Source: Gnetum montanum (taxonomy: Eukaryota; Streptophyta; Gnetopsida; Gnetales; Gnetaceae). Taken from it: 64,000 nucleotides of DNA. Location: NCBI GenBank assembly GCA_015680685.1, contig MNCI01003549.1, forward strand, positions 22,103 to 86,102, written 5' to 3'. The position numbers were made by a program, and so were the translations under genes. The notes beneath the pieces were generated by a model. That model made no database searches. It had not been told where the DNA came from and worked only from the letters and a program-made list of their open reading frames with translations. This document shows positions 1 through 11,247 of this stretch, one piece after another (position 1 is the stretch's first letter; every line of letters begins with the position of its first letter).

Positions 1-2028
1 TTTACGTTTTTTTTCTAAGAAAACAGAAATGAACAAGAGCTTGTTTTTTTTTTTATTCAGTTTTCTTTTCTATCTTTGTCTTTTCTACACTTTTTCTAAA
101 TTTTGAGCTTCGTGGGTGGATTTTTCTCTACTTTGAACTGGGATTGTTGCGATCGTATCTACATGGTGTAGAATTTGTTTGGAGCAAAATGGAGTCATGC
201 CAAAATTTTGAGGGTTTTTTGCTTGTTTTTTCTACCACACCAATTTTAATTGGTAGGTTGTCTTTACCTTTTTTTTTTAGTGTATATGATCATACAATAT
301 AGGCATGTTATTTTGCATATTTTTTTGAAATTGTACGGTTTTGGTTATGGATTGTTTATTAATATATATGTGATGTATGATATGATGTGGACTTGTGCAA
401 TATGATCTGTGATGTTAATGAGATTGGCATGGTAGAAATATTATATTTTAGGGGCCGATTGTGGCATGGGAGTTTCAATAATCACTAGATGTAATTAAAC
501 ATTTTTAATTATTATTTTATTAATCAAACTTTGAATGCACATAACTCGACTTCCAAAAGAGTCTAATTTAGGTGAAATTAGTGTTGTTAGGATCGTCTTG
601 GAAGTACTTACTAATCATGGAATTGGTTCTCTTTGAGCATATATCATTTTGGAGGTTATTATAATAGTCATTTTTATGAAATTACACGTAGTTCAAGAAA
701 CATGGTTGTGGCACAAACTTTTGTTTTGTCGTGGTATGGTTTTCATGGAGTGAATGTGATTGTTAGGGATGGATATATGTGGTCATGTTATATTGGGTTT
801 GCTTATTTTGTGCTTGCGACCTATGGTGGTTTAAGCTAGCCAAGATTTGTACATGTCTTTGCGACAACGCTTATGATGGTCATTGGTGGGTGGTGCTAGC
901 ATGAGCATGTGTACCAAATGGTGATGAGGCATCGTGGAGGTAGTATGGATTGACCCCCACTATGATGCCTCAATGAGGCTCTTATCTCAATCCTCATCCT
1001 AAGAGTGGGAGAGCATAGGTGTGTTCATCCTCTATGGTTGGTATGTGACATAGGTGTGTGCATCCCTATCGCCAGCTCTCTAGAAGGCTAGCAGTTGTGG
1101 GTCACAAGTTGATGGACCCTAGCACCGATTGGATAAATAAAAGACCTACAAGAAATGGCTATTTATGAGTACTCATGGCAACATTTGACATGCTACACTG
1201 AGTGTGGATATGCTAGCAACCACAAGGGCTATGTATATGACAGTGTCAATTTGTTAGTCATAGCGCTAATAATATATCTTATGATTGAATTATGGTTGTG
1301 TGGGTCATGGATTGTTTAATGGTATAGTGTACGTATGATGACATGGACATAATAGTGGAAAGGCATGTGATGTGCTGTAATGAATAGATGATAGATTATG
1401 TCGGACCGTGGCTTTATCTGTGATTGTATAATAGCCATCTATCCTCTTCGATAATGATTATGCCAGTGTTATATGTGATATGGTGTGTGTGTCCATGTGT
1501 TACTCTTAACATGCACAAGACTAATATTTGATGCAAGTTGTCTTGTACCCCACTCCTCTCCTCTAGTGCAATACTTGTGGAGCCTCTAGTAGGGGAAGTG
1601 TAAAGGTTTCCCACTCAGTTGTATATTGACTTTATTTAATTATAGGTGAAAGTCGTAGGAGCGTAGACGAGCATAGAGAGGGAGAGTAGAGGGGAAAATC
1701 TTCAAGGCTTGGTTTACTGTATATTTCCATGTAGAGGAATATGGACTATTTATAATTGTATAAAACTCTTTGTACTCTTATATATGTGATGATGATGTTA
1801 TGTGTTTTTGTATCTTGTAAGAATAGTGCAGATTTTTGGTTTATGTAGAGATATTTAGTTTTCTCATTGTAATGTATGTGTAGGTTTTGGTGTGGCATGA
1901 AATCTTGTGTAGTTTGACCTTCCTTAATATAACATACACTTCATTAGTTTTTAATTTATCATGCTTCCGTTATAAGATTACTAGTGATCTTAGGCATCAC
2001 CTTGCCCTAGCTAGGGTGGGGTGTTACA
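1..2028 (-). mobile_element. Ty3/gypsy LTR and flank, running off the left edge
   Basis: Read on the minus strand, this segment begins at 2028 with TGTAACACCCCACCC, a very common start for plant gypsy LTRs, and continues downward with AT-rich, non-coding, LTR-like sequence. At 2029 the text changes abruptly to copia RNase H coding sequence, so the LTR has inserted into that gene. No polypurine tract lies outside the TG end, so this is a 5' LTR or a solo LTR. The other end, its target duplication and any internal region lie near or beyond the left edge; I could not place the 3' LTR boundary. No convincing ORF is present. The short ORFs here have no recognisable domain. Confidence 0.55.
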
Positions 2029-3020
2029 AAGACTTTTGGTATCTAAGGACTCTATTAATAGCTTCCATACAACTACATCTTGGTGTGTGCATGAATTGGC
2101 TAATGAGAATAACAACATATGCAATGTTAGGCCTAGTGATTGTTAAGTAGATGAGCTTTTCCACAAGCTGTTGGAACTGCCCAACATCTTTTAGAGATTC
2201 TCCACCTGTTGTACCAAGTTTGTGATGTACATTAATAGGAGTACTTATTGTCTTGTCAGCCAATTTTTCTGTTTCCCTGAACCTGCCTAAAACATACTTT
2301 ATCTGACATATGAAGATATCCTTTTTTTACATTGCAATCTCAATGCCCAAGAAATATTTTAGATTGTCAGGGTCTTTAATGTCAAATTTTTGAAAGAGAT
2401 AGTTTTAGAGGTTTGAGATCTTTGCCTTGTCATTTCTTGTCATAATAATATCATCAACATATATTAAAATAATCGAAGTGGTTGGTTGATTCTTGTCTCT
2501 TGATTAATACGGATGAATTTGTAGAACTTTTAGAAAAACTAGCATTCATGAGGGTGGTGCTAAGTTTTGCATACCAAGCACAAGGTGATTGCTTTAATCC
2601 ATATAGGGCCTTTTTTAGTTTACAAACTAATCCAACTTCTTTTTCCTATGGATGACCTAGAGGAAGGGTCATATAAACTTGTTCTTCGGGATCACCTTGT
2701 AAGAAGGCGTTCTTGACATGCATTTCGTATAGAGGACAGTCTTGATTGACAGCAATGGAGAGATGGGCTCATACAGTATTCATCTTTGCCATTGGGGTAA
2801 ATGTTTTATTGTAGTCAGTTTCATGTGTTTGGGTAAATCCCTTTGCAACAAGTTGGGTTTTATGTCTTTCTATGGATCCATCAGTGTGAAATTTTCTTTT
2901 AAATGTCCGTATGCAATCAAGAAGTTTCTTTCCCTTGGGTAATCCAACAATTTCCCAAGTATTATTCCTGTCAAGTACTTCAAGGTCACCCTTTATGGCT
3001 CTCATCCACATAGGTTGAGA
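2029..3020 (-). pseudogene. Ty1/copia reverse transcriptase and start of RNase H, broken
   Basis: Minus-strand translation gives the copia RT in order. An N-terminal block at 3011-2769 contains [28 protein letters not shown] and LVAKGFTQ. At about 2740-2570 comes NAFLQGDPEEQVYM and [15 protein letters not shown]. The catalytic YVDD is at about 2450-2461. The RT/RNase H junction at 2263-2029 reads TRPNIAYVVILISQFMHTPR followed by INRVLRYQKS. RNase H is cut at 2029 by an inserted gypsy LTR. Stops and frame changes interrupt the rest, so it cannot encode an active polymerase. The family copies element RNA into DNA inside virus-like particles. Integrase and protease pieces follow at higher coordinates in the expected copia order. 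Confidence 0.9.
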
Positions 3021-3329
3021 GATTGTTTCTTGATATGTATAGATTCTTGGCTGCTGAATATGAGCTTACAAATGCAAGATAACTTGGGGAAACATGATAA
3101 TAGCTTATATGATTTTCAATTGGATAAGTAGAAGCATGAAATGGAATGAAATCTTTGAATTTGGAAGGACGATAAGAGATGCAACTGGACCTGCATAGAT
3201 GAGATGGATCTGGAGTGGGTAGGACAACAGTGCTTCCTTCTTGGCTATTGTCTTCTTCTGCTACATGGACTTCTTCATTTTCTTCTGTATGGCTGCAATT
3301 ATTGATTTTAATTATTATATTATATATTC

Positions 3330-4080
3330 CTAACTATGGTAGCATGGTACTTGGAGAAGGCTCTTCTTGCTAATTACTTTTATTGTTTCTTTTACCTTGT
3401 CATGAAAATAAATCTCACTTTCAGAAAATTGAACATCCCTTGATACATAGAGTTTTTTAACTTCAGGATCATAGCACTTGTTCCCCTTTTTAAGGAAGAA
3501 TAACCAAGGAAAACACACTTCCTAGCACAGCTACTAAGTATGTCACGATCTTTTTTATAGACATAGGCAATGCATCCAAATACATGTAAATGTGACAAAT
3601 TATAGGCGATGCACCCAAATACATGTAAATGTGACAAATTAACTTATCTTCCTTTTAAAATTTCCACGGGGAACCTACCTTTGAGAATTCTGCTTGAAGG
3701 TAATTAATAAGATAACATGCAATTAGGACAGTTGCAGACAAATAAAACTTTGGAATGTTAGTCTGAAACATTAAAGATCTTGTGACTTCAAGAATGTCTA
3801 TTCTTTCTCTTGGTAACCCCATTTTGTTCTGGGATTCCAATGAGAGATGTCTGAGGTAAGATGCCATGATCAATAAGGTAAGTAGTAAAATCTTTGTTCA
3901 AGAATTCAGTTCTATTGTCTGATCTAAATACTTTAATTTTGACATCATATTGATTACACACTGAATTATGAAACTTTTTTAAAAAGAAGAACACATCAGA
4001 TTTGGATCTTAAAAATTAAATCCAAGTGAAGTGTGACCAATCATCTATAAATGAGACAAAGTATTTGAATCCATTATAGG
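3330..4080 (-). pseudogene. Ty1/copia integrase core and C-terminal part, broken
   Basis: Three overlapping minus-strand reading frames give copia integrase. At 3994-3788 the core reads VFRSDNRTEFLNKDF, then GIPEQNGVTKRKNRH, where the usual catalytic glutamate after NGV is changed (NGVTKRK instead of NGVAERK). At 3873-3655 ACYLINYL and related residues follow. At 3637-3330 comes LHVFGCIAY, then CARKCVFLGYSS and the YDPE.KKLYVSRDVQFSE motif that marks the end of the domain. Frame shifts separate the blocks and a 39-bp duplication repeats SHLHVFGCIAY. The product family inserts element DNA into the chromosome. The order INT before RT is what separates copia from gypsy elements. Confidence 0.88.
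3565..3642. repeat. 39-bp in-frame tandem duplication inside copia integrase
   Basis: The 39-bp unit starting AGGCAATGCATCC at 3565 is repeated from 3604 as AGGCGATGCACCC. The two copies differ at only a few transition sites. It adds exactly 13 codons and duplicates the LSHLHVFGCIAY segment of the integrase. Confidence 0.9.
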
Positions 4081-4860
4081 AAAGAATTAGGGCAGGACCC
4101 AAACATCTGAGTGGATTAGACTAAATGGGCTCTCAGAAGGTTTGTGGATTGAGGAAATGATAACCTGGGCTATTTTAAAAAATCGCAGACTTCACAACCT
4201 TGGAATCTTGGATACTTTAAGGAGAGAAATAAAGATGTTAGCTCCTTTTCAGAGGGATGCCATGCATCCTATGCCACAGGTGATGATAATTTGCTTCAGT
4301 TTGTCTGATTGTAAATGCTTTTCTCTGATTAAACAAGTATAAATCTTCATGCATGTGTCCTTCACCAATCTTTATTCCTGTGGCCCTATTCTGAAAGATT
4401 ACAAATTCCAGTGAGAAAATAACATTACAATTCAGACGTTTGATAATTTTGTTGACATAATAGATTTGAAAAAAAATAAACGGATGAACAGGACATCAGA
4501 ATTTTGCTAATTAGAAAAGAAATTAGTTTTCCCAATGCCTTGTACCATACATGAGGAGCCATCGGCAATAGATACATATTGATTACTGATGGATTCTTTA
4601 AGTTCTTATAAGAGATTTGGATCCCTGGTTATATGGTCAGTGGCTCCAGAATCTATGATCCAAAGGGGGGTATTAGAACAGGACATGAGAGCAAAACTGT
4701 TACCTGATCCTTGTTAGAGCTTAAAAGAGTTAGAGGAGGATGTAGTTTCAGACTTACTGAGATGCTGGATAATCCAGGTCAACTGATCAATGGGGATTAT
4801 GATATTCGATGAAGCAACTTGTGCAGTAGGTCTACTGGTTTCTTATGATAGCCAAAGATG
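4081..4860 (-). pseudogene. Ty1/copia protease and gag end, broken
   Basis: The minus-strand translation of 4653-4633 is DSGATDH, the active-site motif of copia aspartic protease, followed by a TRDPNL-like sequence towards 4615. This is the standard position upstream of integrase. The stretch 4081-4600 should hold the GAG-pre-integrase zinc region but is too broken to read with confidence. Gag itself, expected above 4700, is only faintly recognisable. The protease would cut the Gag-Pol polyprotein. The aspartate motif survives although the frame around it does not. Confidence 0.7.
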
Positions 4861-4879
4861 AGGGATGTTTCAAACTCAT

Positions 4880-5295
4880 AAATTTTCTTAGGCTTGGATT
4901 TTCAATTTTTCCCTTAGCCTCTTAGGCTTTTTCTATTTTGATTTTGTCTTCTTTTTTTAAAAAAACTTTTGATTACAATTTTGTTTATATTTTTTTATTT
5001 TCAATTATGATTTTGTTTGTGTTTTTTTCTTTAGCCTCTTAGGCTTCTTTGATTCCAATTTTGTCTTCTTCCTTTTTAATTATGATTTTGTTTGCATTTT
5101 TTCCTTATATTTCTTTGATTCTGATTTTGTTCTTTTTTTAAAAAAACTTTGCTTCTTGATTATTATTGATTATGATTTTGTTTGCATTTTTCCTTATATT
5201 TCTTTGATTCTGATTTTGTTCCTTTTTTAAAAAAAAAACTTTGGTTCTTCATTATGATTGATTATGATTTTGTTTGCATTTTTTTTCTTACACTT
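4880..5295. repeat. T-rich tandem repeat, ~90-bp period
   Basis: The block TATGATTTTGTTTGCATT recurs at 5081, 5171 and 5263, each followed by CTTATATTTCTTTGATTCTG-like sequence and a T-run/A-run. The period is about 90-92 bp, with less regular copies from 4880. It lies at the upstream end of the copia remnant. No coding signal. Confidence 0.8.
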
Positions 5296-5369
5296 ATTTA
5301 ATAAGTAGTTGTCTTGTAATGTAACAGGCTGTAGACATAGCACCAACAACATTACTTTTTGACAAAAGT

Positions 5370-5865
5370 CAAAGAAGATGGTAGGGGTTTAGATAGCTCT
5401 AACTACTAGTGGTACTATACAGTACTCTACTTGTTGAGTCTTGTTAGGTGACCCTCTGGAAAGAGCTCTATAGCAAAATACCTAGTACAAAGGGCTTGGG
5501 CCAAGCATCTTCTAACCCAAAAGAGAAAACTCAAATAGACTTCATGTTTAATTGGAGATGTAGACTTGCCCAAGTGATTGGCATGACATTGATTTTCAGA
5601 AAAGCAACAGCCAAACAACCAATCTTGTTCTTGGGAGCTCATACTTAAGTTATTCTCCACTCACTCACTTGGGTAACTCACTTTTTACCTTCTAGAGTCA
5701 TTGTTGCTCCTCGCTTTTAAGGGCCTGGGTTATCTGTTCCCTACCCATAGGGGTTTCCTATGCAATGATGAAGTACATAGGATTAGGAAAATTCTAAAAT
5801 ACGAAACCAAAGAAAGTAACCTCAATAGGGCTAAAAGATAATATAATAAAGAAGGTAACTTCAAT
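5370..5865 (+). repeat. Left arm of long inverted repeat
   Basis: Contains TCTTGTTAGGTGACC (about 5438), AGTACAAAGGGCTTGGGCC, CATTGTTGCTCCTCGC, TAGGGGTTTCCTATGCAATG and the inner AGATAATATAATAAAG. All of these appear reverse-complemented and in mirrored order in 6830-7330. Two shorter internal repeats (AAGAAAGTAACCTCAATAG and AAGAAGGTAACTTCAATAG) sit at its inner end. No coding potential beyond short chance ORFs. Confidence 0.85.
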
Positions 5866-6523
5866 AGAACCAACACTACATACAAGTACAGGGTGCATGA
5901 ACCTTAATACAAGGCAAAAGTCCATTGATTTCCTTAACCCACAATGTAAGTAACTCAATTAAGCAATTAGCTAGAGCAAAGGTAGCTTACCATGATACAA
6001 ACTTCGGGTAACAGATACTCTCTGCGAAGGTAACCTCCTCTCCTTAATACAAGGATTTTACGCGGGAAAATTTTCTATTCACAACAATATAATAACTGCC
6101 ATACAGAAGAGGGATTCAGTAGAAGAGAGAATGATGATCGAACATTATGAAATGAAAACTACACAACGTTTCGGTCCAAATCTCACTATACATAGTTCGA
6201 AGGGCTTATAATGCTAACTTGCTAATATTGCCCTCCAATGTGTGCCAAACTTTAATAATGGATGGGAAAAAATTCCATCAATTTCATTCTGGAATTAAGT
6301 CAGTCACCAGAAATTTACGAACGCAACTGTTTCAGCGGATACGAAGAAAAACAAATTAAACCCACCGAAAATTAAAACAGGCAAAAGTGTCAGTCTCAGA
6401 AAATCTAACGACTCCTTAATCTGCCTGCTTTCGAAACAAAGATCGAACACTATAACATGAAAGACCAGAAATGATAAGCATGAGCTAAAGAAATTGGCAT
6501 CCAGTGCAGACAGTGCAGGGAAT

Positions 6524-6715
6524 TAGCCAATCCATATAGCAGCCAGGAGAGGCAATTTGGATGCTGTCAAGTTGCTTCTGGAGAAATTTCCACGAGGAAA
6601 GCCACTGAAGCAGGGAAGAAATGCCCTGCATATTGCCCTTGAACACAAAAACGAGAAGACTAAGTTGTCATCTGCTCAAGCAGAAGGGGTGGGAATATTT
6701 GTCGCTAGCACCTAA
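6524..6715 (+). pseudogene. Ankyrin-repeat protein gene fragment (captured exon)
   Basis: From 6527 one open frame reads PIHIAARRGNLDAVKLLL, then EKFPRGKPLKQGRNALHIAL, then EHKNEKTKLSSAQAEG and stops with TAA at 6713-6715. The two blocks fit successive ankyrin repeats (xPLHIAAxxGxxxVVxxLL and GRNALHxA). The spacing and the LLEKFP/GRNALH wording resemble plant ankyrin-transmembrane proteins of the ACD6/ITN1 type, which is an inference. The frame is preceded by AATTAG at 6521-6526, a possible splice acceptor, so the open part may be one exon. No start, no transmembrane domain and no second exon are visible in the loop. It lies in the CpG-retaining loop between the inverted arms, consistent with capture of host sequence. 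Confidence 0.75.
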
Positions 6716-6829
6716 TCAGAGATTATAAAAATTCAATATTGAGTGTCAGACTAAAAATAAAAATTCAAATTACAAAAGCAAAGAAGCAGAACAGAAACTC
6801 CAAAACAACAAAAAGGAAATTTAAAAAAA

Positions 6830-7330
6830 AATTCAATTTCAGTTTCATTATATTATCTTTATCTTTGTTGAAGGTAAGCTCTTTAGTTTTGTAGTTTCAA
6901 AATTTTGTTGATCCTAGGTACTTCTCCATTGCATAGGAAGTTCCTATGGGGTAGGGAATGAACAAGCCTTCAGGTGGGCCCTTAAGGCAAGGAATGATAG
7001 TGACAATAATACAAAAAGAGTGAGTTGCCCCAAGTAAGTGAGCCTAGCATAACTTTAGGATGAGCTTCTAAGTGTCGTGTGAGTCACTTAGACAAATCTA
7101 CATCTCTAATAACCACCAAGTCCTTTTCAAGTTTTCTCTTTTGGCTTAGAAGATGCCTAGCCCAAGCCCTTTGTACCAAGCCTCCCAATATAAAGTTCTC
7201 TCTATGAGGTCACCTAACAAGATTTTGTAACTGGAGTGCCATGGCCATACTACATTATACCATTGGAGGTTAGACAAGGTCTAATTTGCTTACAAGTTAC
7301 CTTGCCTTTAGGTGTAGAATGCTAGTTACA
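6830..7330 (-). repeat. Right arm of long inverted repeat
   Basis: Mirror of 5370-5865. It reads, in order, ATTATATTATCTTT, CATTGCATAGGAAGTTCCTA, GTAGGGAATGAACAA, AGATGCCTAGCCCAAGCC, CTTTGTACCAAG and GAGGTCACCTAACAAGA. By eye the arms match at roughly three bases in four with several small gaps, so the structure is old. Confidence 0.85.
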
Positions 7331-8799
7331 CCAAATTGAGAGGATGGATTAGGAAGCCAATTTTGGTTCTTCTAGTGTAGTGGGCTCTTTATTTAAGAAA
7401 GGCTAGTGAAAGCAATGGAGCCTCTAAAGCTTATCATTAATACTTCTATCATACAAATTACTATTAATGCCAAGAACATGTCATCAAGCCAACAAACTAT
7501 CAAAATTTTGGGCAATGCCCAAACTTTGTCTTTGTTCTTTTTCCATCCCTCCATTATCATTTAAATGTTAGAGCTTTTATGTTTTAAAACTATCTACCAA
7601 AAAAGGCTAAAAAGCTAAAGAAATGTAGAAGAAAAATAGCTAGAAAACCTTTAAAAAGCATAGTTTTATACTAAAATATAAAGGAAAGAGGAGAAAGGTT
7701 TGTCCCACATGAGAGGGAGCTGTAAATCCTCTCTACTTCTCAAGCTATAAATTAAGGCCAATGGCCTCTCTTGTACAATGAATGAAGCACAACATTTGAG
7801 CAATGAAGGGAAGATGTCTCTCCTTAAGCTTTTCTTCCTTCTTTCATGCTCCATCTTCTATCCTTTTGAGAGGATGTTTTAGTTTCTTCAAGCTCCATGA
7901 ACAGCATCCTTGCATTATGTTGCCCAAATTTTATGTTGAGCTACCCATTATTGAAGAATGTCAATTTCCTTCTAAATCTAAACTACTGTGGCCTTCATCA
8001 TATTTACTTCATTGTAACTAGACCATGACTTGTGATTTGCACAAAGTTCAAACTATAACCTATGGTTAACTTGTGGTATGCACAATAAATAAAATGATTC
8101 TATTTTGACCCACCCCAACTAATGATCATAACAATTTGAATGTAGGAGTATAGGGCAATAGATTTTTAGTTTCAGAGGCCACCATGACCCTTGGTCAAGC
8201 AACCACAAGCATCACAACTCATGGTTACATCAAAATAGTTTAGAAGGTCGAGATCGACAAAGTAGTAGTTGTAGCTATACAAATAAGCATCAACACCTTT
8301 AGCTATAGAAATATGGAGGCAAGCAAATTTATAGGTGGTTGTATTTCCCAAACAAGAAAAATTTTAGCATTTAACTAGCTTTAGATCTTAAGTGATAGAG
8401 AAATCACCATTAAGTAAGTAATGCTAACATGTTCTTTTTGATATCTACTATAATTTATTTTATTGAGCAAAAACTGTAGCATTGTTTATATAATAGAGAT
8501 TTTTTAGCCCTATTTTAACTATTTATATATTATATAAATAAGTATGAGATGATAATTTTTGCTCATTTATAATAAACAAATTTCCAAATAGTATTTTTGC
8601 CTTGTTTTTTGTTCGCGCAATGTTGCACTTTGTTAAAACTTAAAATATATAGCTTATAATTTGCAGATTGTGAATATTCCATTAAAGTTCTATATAAGTT
8701 AGATGTTCTGAGTATATATAGTAAATAGTTTAAGATTTAACATCTCGTTATTTTTCATTGCATATTTATTTAAATTTAATCCTAGTCTAATGACTTATT
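7331..8799. other. Non-coding, AT-rich; possible decayed LTR
   Basis: No supported gene. At 7744-7775 a TATA-like CTATAAATTA is followed by AGGCCAATGGCCTCTCTTGTA, an arrangement often seen at the U3/R boundary of plant copia LTRs. The following ~300 bp could be R-U5, but I cannot find matching LTR ends or a second copy. The remainder is AT-rich with only short chance ORFs. Confidence 0.3.
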
Positions 8800-9650
8800 C
8801 TTCTACCTACGTTTGAGCTTGCAAGTAAAACTCCTCTTTGCTCCTCACTTGTAAAGGATCTGAGGCTACTGGCTTGTATGGCTCATACTGTTTACATGTT
8901 GATATTTGACAGAAGATGAAGTCCTTGAAATCCCCTTGAGAGAGATCCCGCTGAAGAATAATACCTGAAATGGGAGCCAGAAGATTTTATCTTTTAACCT
9001 GGAGAAAGAAATTAGACTTTCTATTTATTCTGAAGCAAAGTCCTTGGTATGTTTCATTATCGCTCACCGCCGTGTGTGTCAAGTGCCAACATATTATTTA
9101 GCTTGTGAACAAAGAAAGACCTTCATATTTTGCCTTTGCATAATTAACTGATCAGTTTATCTTTTAAGTTTGTGAAGAACCCTTAAGATTGGATGACAGT
9201 ATTTTGTTCGTTTCAGCCGTTCGATTGATTAGTATGATGCAGTGACTTAAAGATGGTTCCATCCAGAAAAGTCATCCATATCATTTATTTTAATTATCTA
9301 TGTGATTCAGAGAATGTCTTTATGCTTAATAATAAATGCGCGAAATGAAAATATTCAAGATTTGAAGCGAAAATACATATTTTGTCGGAACGCCTCGAAC
9401 AATCATTCCATTACGTTTTCCTGTTACTAGCCAGGATGTTGGTGTCCAATTCCACCAGCATTCCCGGGTTTTCATCTTATAATGTTCAATCTCTGTTTTT
9501 GAAATATTTTCTCAAGATGAAACTGAAAAAATGTATGTTTACCGTTTTGCTTTAATTTTCACCGGTGTTAATTTGTTTTCTTGAATCCACTGGCAGTGTT
9601 TACGTTGCTAAATTTCTAGTTACTAACATTATTCCATAAGTGAAATTTAT
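8800..9650. other. CpG-retaining low-copy-looking stretch, function unknown
   Basis: Unlike its neighbours, this stretch keeps many CpG sites, for example CGCTCACCGCCGTGTG near 9061, CAGCCGTTCGATTG near 9218, GCGCGAAATG near 9339, GTCGGAACGCCTCGAAC near 9384 and CACCGGTG near 9560. It has no long ORF and no transposon domain. It may be intronic or flanking DNA of a host gene. I recognise no product. Confidence 0.4.
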
Positions 9651-9874
9651 GGAAATTTTTTTCTTCCGTGATTATTAAATTTTTGGTTCTTTAATGTGGT
9701 TTAGATGTTTTTCCCCCAAAGATAGTTTCAATGAGGAGGCCTATCCCAACTAGCATATAAATAAGCCCTTAAAGACTACAATTGCTAATTTAAGACCTAT
9801 ATTGTAACGGATAGTTTTTGCTTCCTCTTTTCTTTGAGTTTTTGACCATTGAATTAGTGCTGAACTCATAATTT

Positions 9875-9976
9875 TTGCACTTAGGGGTGGTTGTTCTTAC
9901 TTTGATTTCTCAAGGAAGTTATGGACTTGCACTTAGCGGTGGTTGTTCTTACATTGATTTATCAAAAGGAAGTTGC
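9875..9976. repeat. ~52-bp tandem duplication
   Basis: TTGCACTTAGGGGTGGTTG at about 9876 is repeated as TTGCACTTAGCGGTGGTTG at about 9927, each followed by TTCTTACWTTGATTTMTCAA and AGGAAGTT. Confidence 0.8.
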
Positions 9977-10155
9977 AGATTTGATACTTACCATTTGTTA
10001 TAGGTGTGATAATAGTGGAGTAACTTTGTGCTAGAATATCCTTACAATTGATCACTACTACTTTGCTGCAATACCTATCTCCACTTATAAGCATTGAATG
10101 AGTCACAATTATCCTACTCTCTCCATTTGACATTTGTGTTTGCTTACTAATGTGG

Positions 10156-11087
10156 TGATGAAGCATCAAAGCGTTGTGTCGATGGGCCCCTGTTGACGTG
10201 GTGTTGTCCCATCAATGGGGCCACGTCAACGTAGCGTTTGTTGCATTTATGAAGGCTCGTCGATGGGGTCGCATCAACGTAGCGTTTGCTACATTTATGA
10301 AGCCTTGTTGACACAACTCCACAATAGTCTATATATACACACTCACCCACCATGTTTATGGCAAGTCTTATCATAGTTGTAGCGGAGCTTTTGCAGTTTT
10401 GTCATTTGAATATTCTTTTGAGTGCTTGTAGTAGAAGTCAGAAAGTGTATGGATCTTTATTCGAGCATTGATGTACCTACGTACAGCAGTGTAAATGACA
10501 ATAAAGATGAGCCTTTTAATAAACCTTGTAGCACTTGTAAATAGATTAATTAATTATTTATGCATTTAATGTTTTATGCGATTTCCCTTAATGTTTTAAG
10601 TAATTAAATAATTAGTTAGGCTAAACTAAGCTAGATTAAGTAGCGATTAATTAAGCACATAAGTATGACCACTTCGAGCATACGATTGATGTTTGGTAAT
10701 CCCAGTAATGCTTAACATTTGGTAACCCAGTAGCGTTAAACGTGTTCAAGATGTGTATGGCAAGTGGGAATGAATGCTTATGTTAGGAGTAGTTAGGTGT
10801 AGTTAGTTAGATTAAATTAGCAATTGATTACTTCATTCCTTCCATCCTTTGGTTTAAGCACCCAAAACATAAAACATAAAAATAATAAAAATCATGTGCC
10901 TCAATTACACTTAACCATACCTTTGCATATCACAAGTATAATTGGAAAAACAATGAATAATTGTTAGGGCAATTTCACTTTTTAGAGACTAATGTACTGG
11001 AAGATAAAATCCACAAAATTTGATCGGATTGTACGTGAATGCTTAGTGATTCGTATAGTTGAGCATAGGGATACTCACTCCTCATCA
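10156..11087 (+). repeat. 5' LTR of element A (932 bp)
   Basis: Starts TGATGAAG and ends CTCATCA, which are inverted termini also seen in the 945-bp LTR at 20376-21320. The two LTRs align along most of their length, for example TCTTTATTCGAGCATTG, ATAAAGATGAGC and CTTAGTTACACTTAACC-like blocks. A TATA box (CTATATATAC, about 10329) follows a U3 region with a ~53-bp tandem repeat around CATCAACGTAGCGTTTG (10206-10305). The preceding 5 bp, TGTGG, would be the target duplication, but the other copy is not visible. Confidence 0.85.
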
Positions 11088-11107
11088 TTGATGCCATTGC
11101 CAAGGAT
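11088..11107 (+). promoter_or_regulatory. Primer-binding site of element A
   Basis: Immediately after the LTR, TTGATGCCATTGCCAAGGAT differs from the classic Athila-type site TGGCGCCGTTGCCGGGGA mainly by G-to-A changes. It would prime minus-strand synthesis with a tRNA 3' end; the exact tRNA is an inference. Confidence 0.7.
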
Positions 11108-11247
11108 TATTTTTGTTTAAAACGTGCACTATCTAGCTATAATGAAAATCATTAACATCATTGGATGAACCTTAAGGTTAAAAATCATTCTAAAAATAAA
11201 TATAATATAATAATTTAAGCACATTGATAACTTATTTTAATTATAGA

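Larger units (their letters stand above)
5370..7330. mobile_element. Inverted-repeat-bounded element with host gene cargo (Pack-MULE-like)
   Basis: Two long imperfect arms (about 5370-5865 and 6830-7330) are reverse complements of each other. They enclose a ~1-kb loop that contains an ankyrin-repeat gene fragment. The loop keeps many CpG dinucleotides whereas the arms are CpG-poor, so the two parts differ in history. Long terminal inverted repeats around a captured exon are the hallmark of Pack-MULE elements. I see no transposase and could not fix the outermost bases or a 9-bp target duplication. The alternative is two copies of one repeat in opposite orientation flanking low-copy DNA. Confidence 0.55.

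Noticed and set aside
5427-5660. 66- and 77-residue ORFs on both strands in the left arm
   Set aside because: Not preserved in the right arm and without recognisable domain.
8770-8900. Possible third copy of the inverted-repeat arm (TTGCTCCTCACTTGTAAAGG)
   Set aside because: Some resemblance to 5,690-5,740 but too short and gapped to support without alignment.
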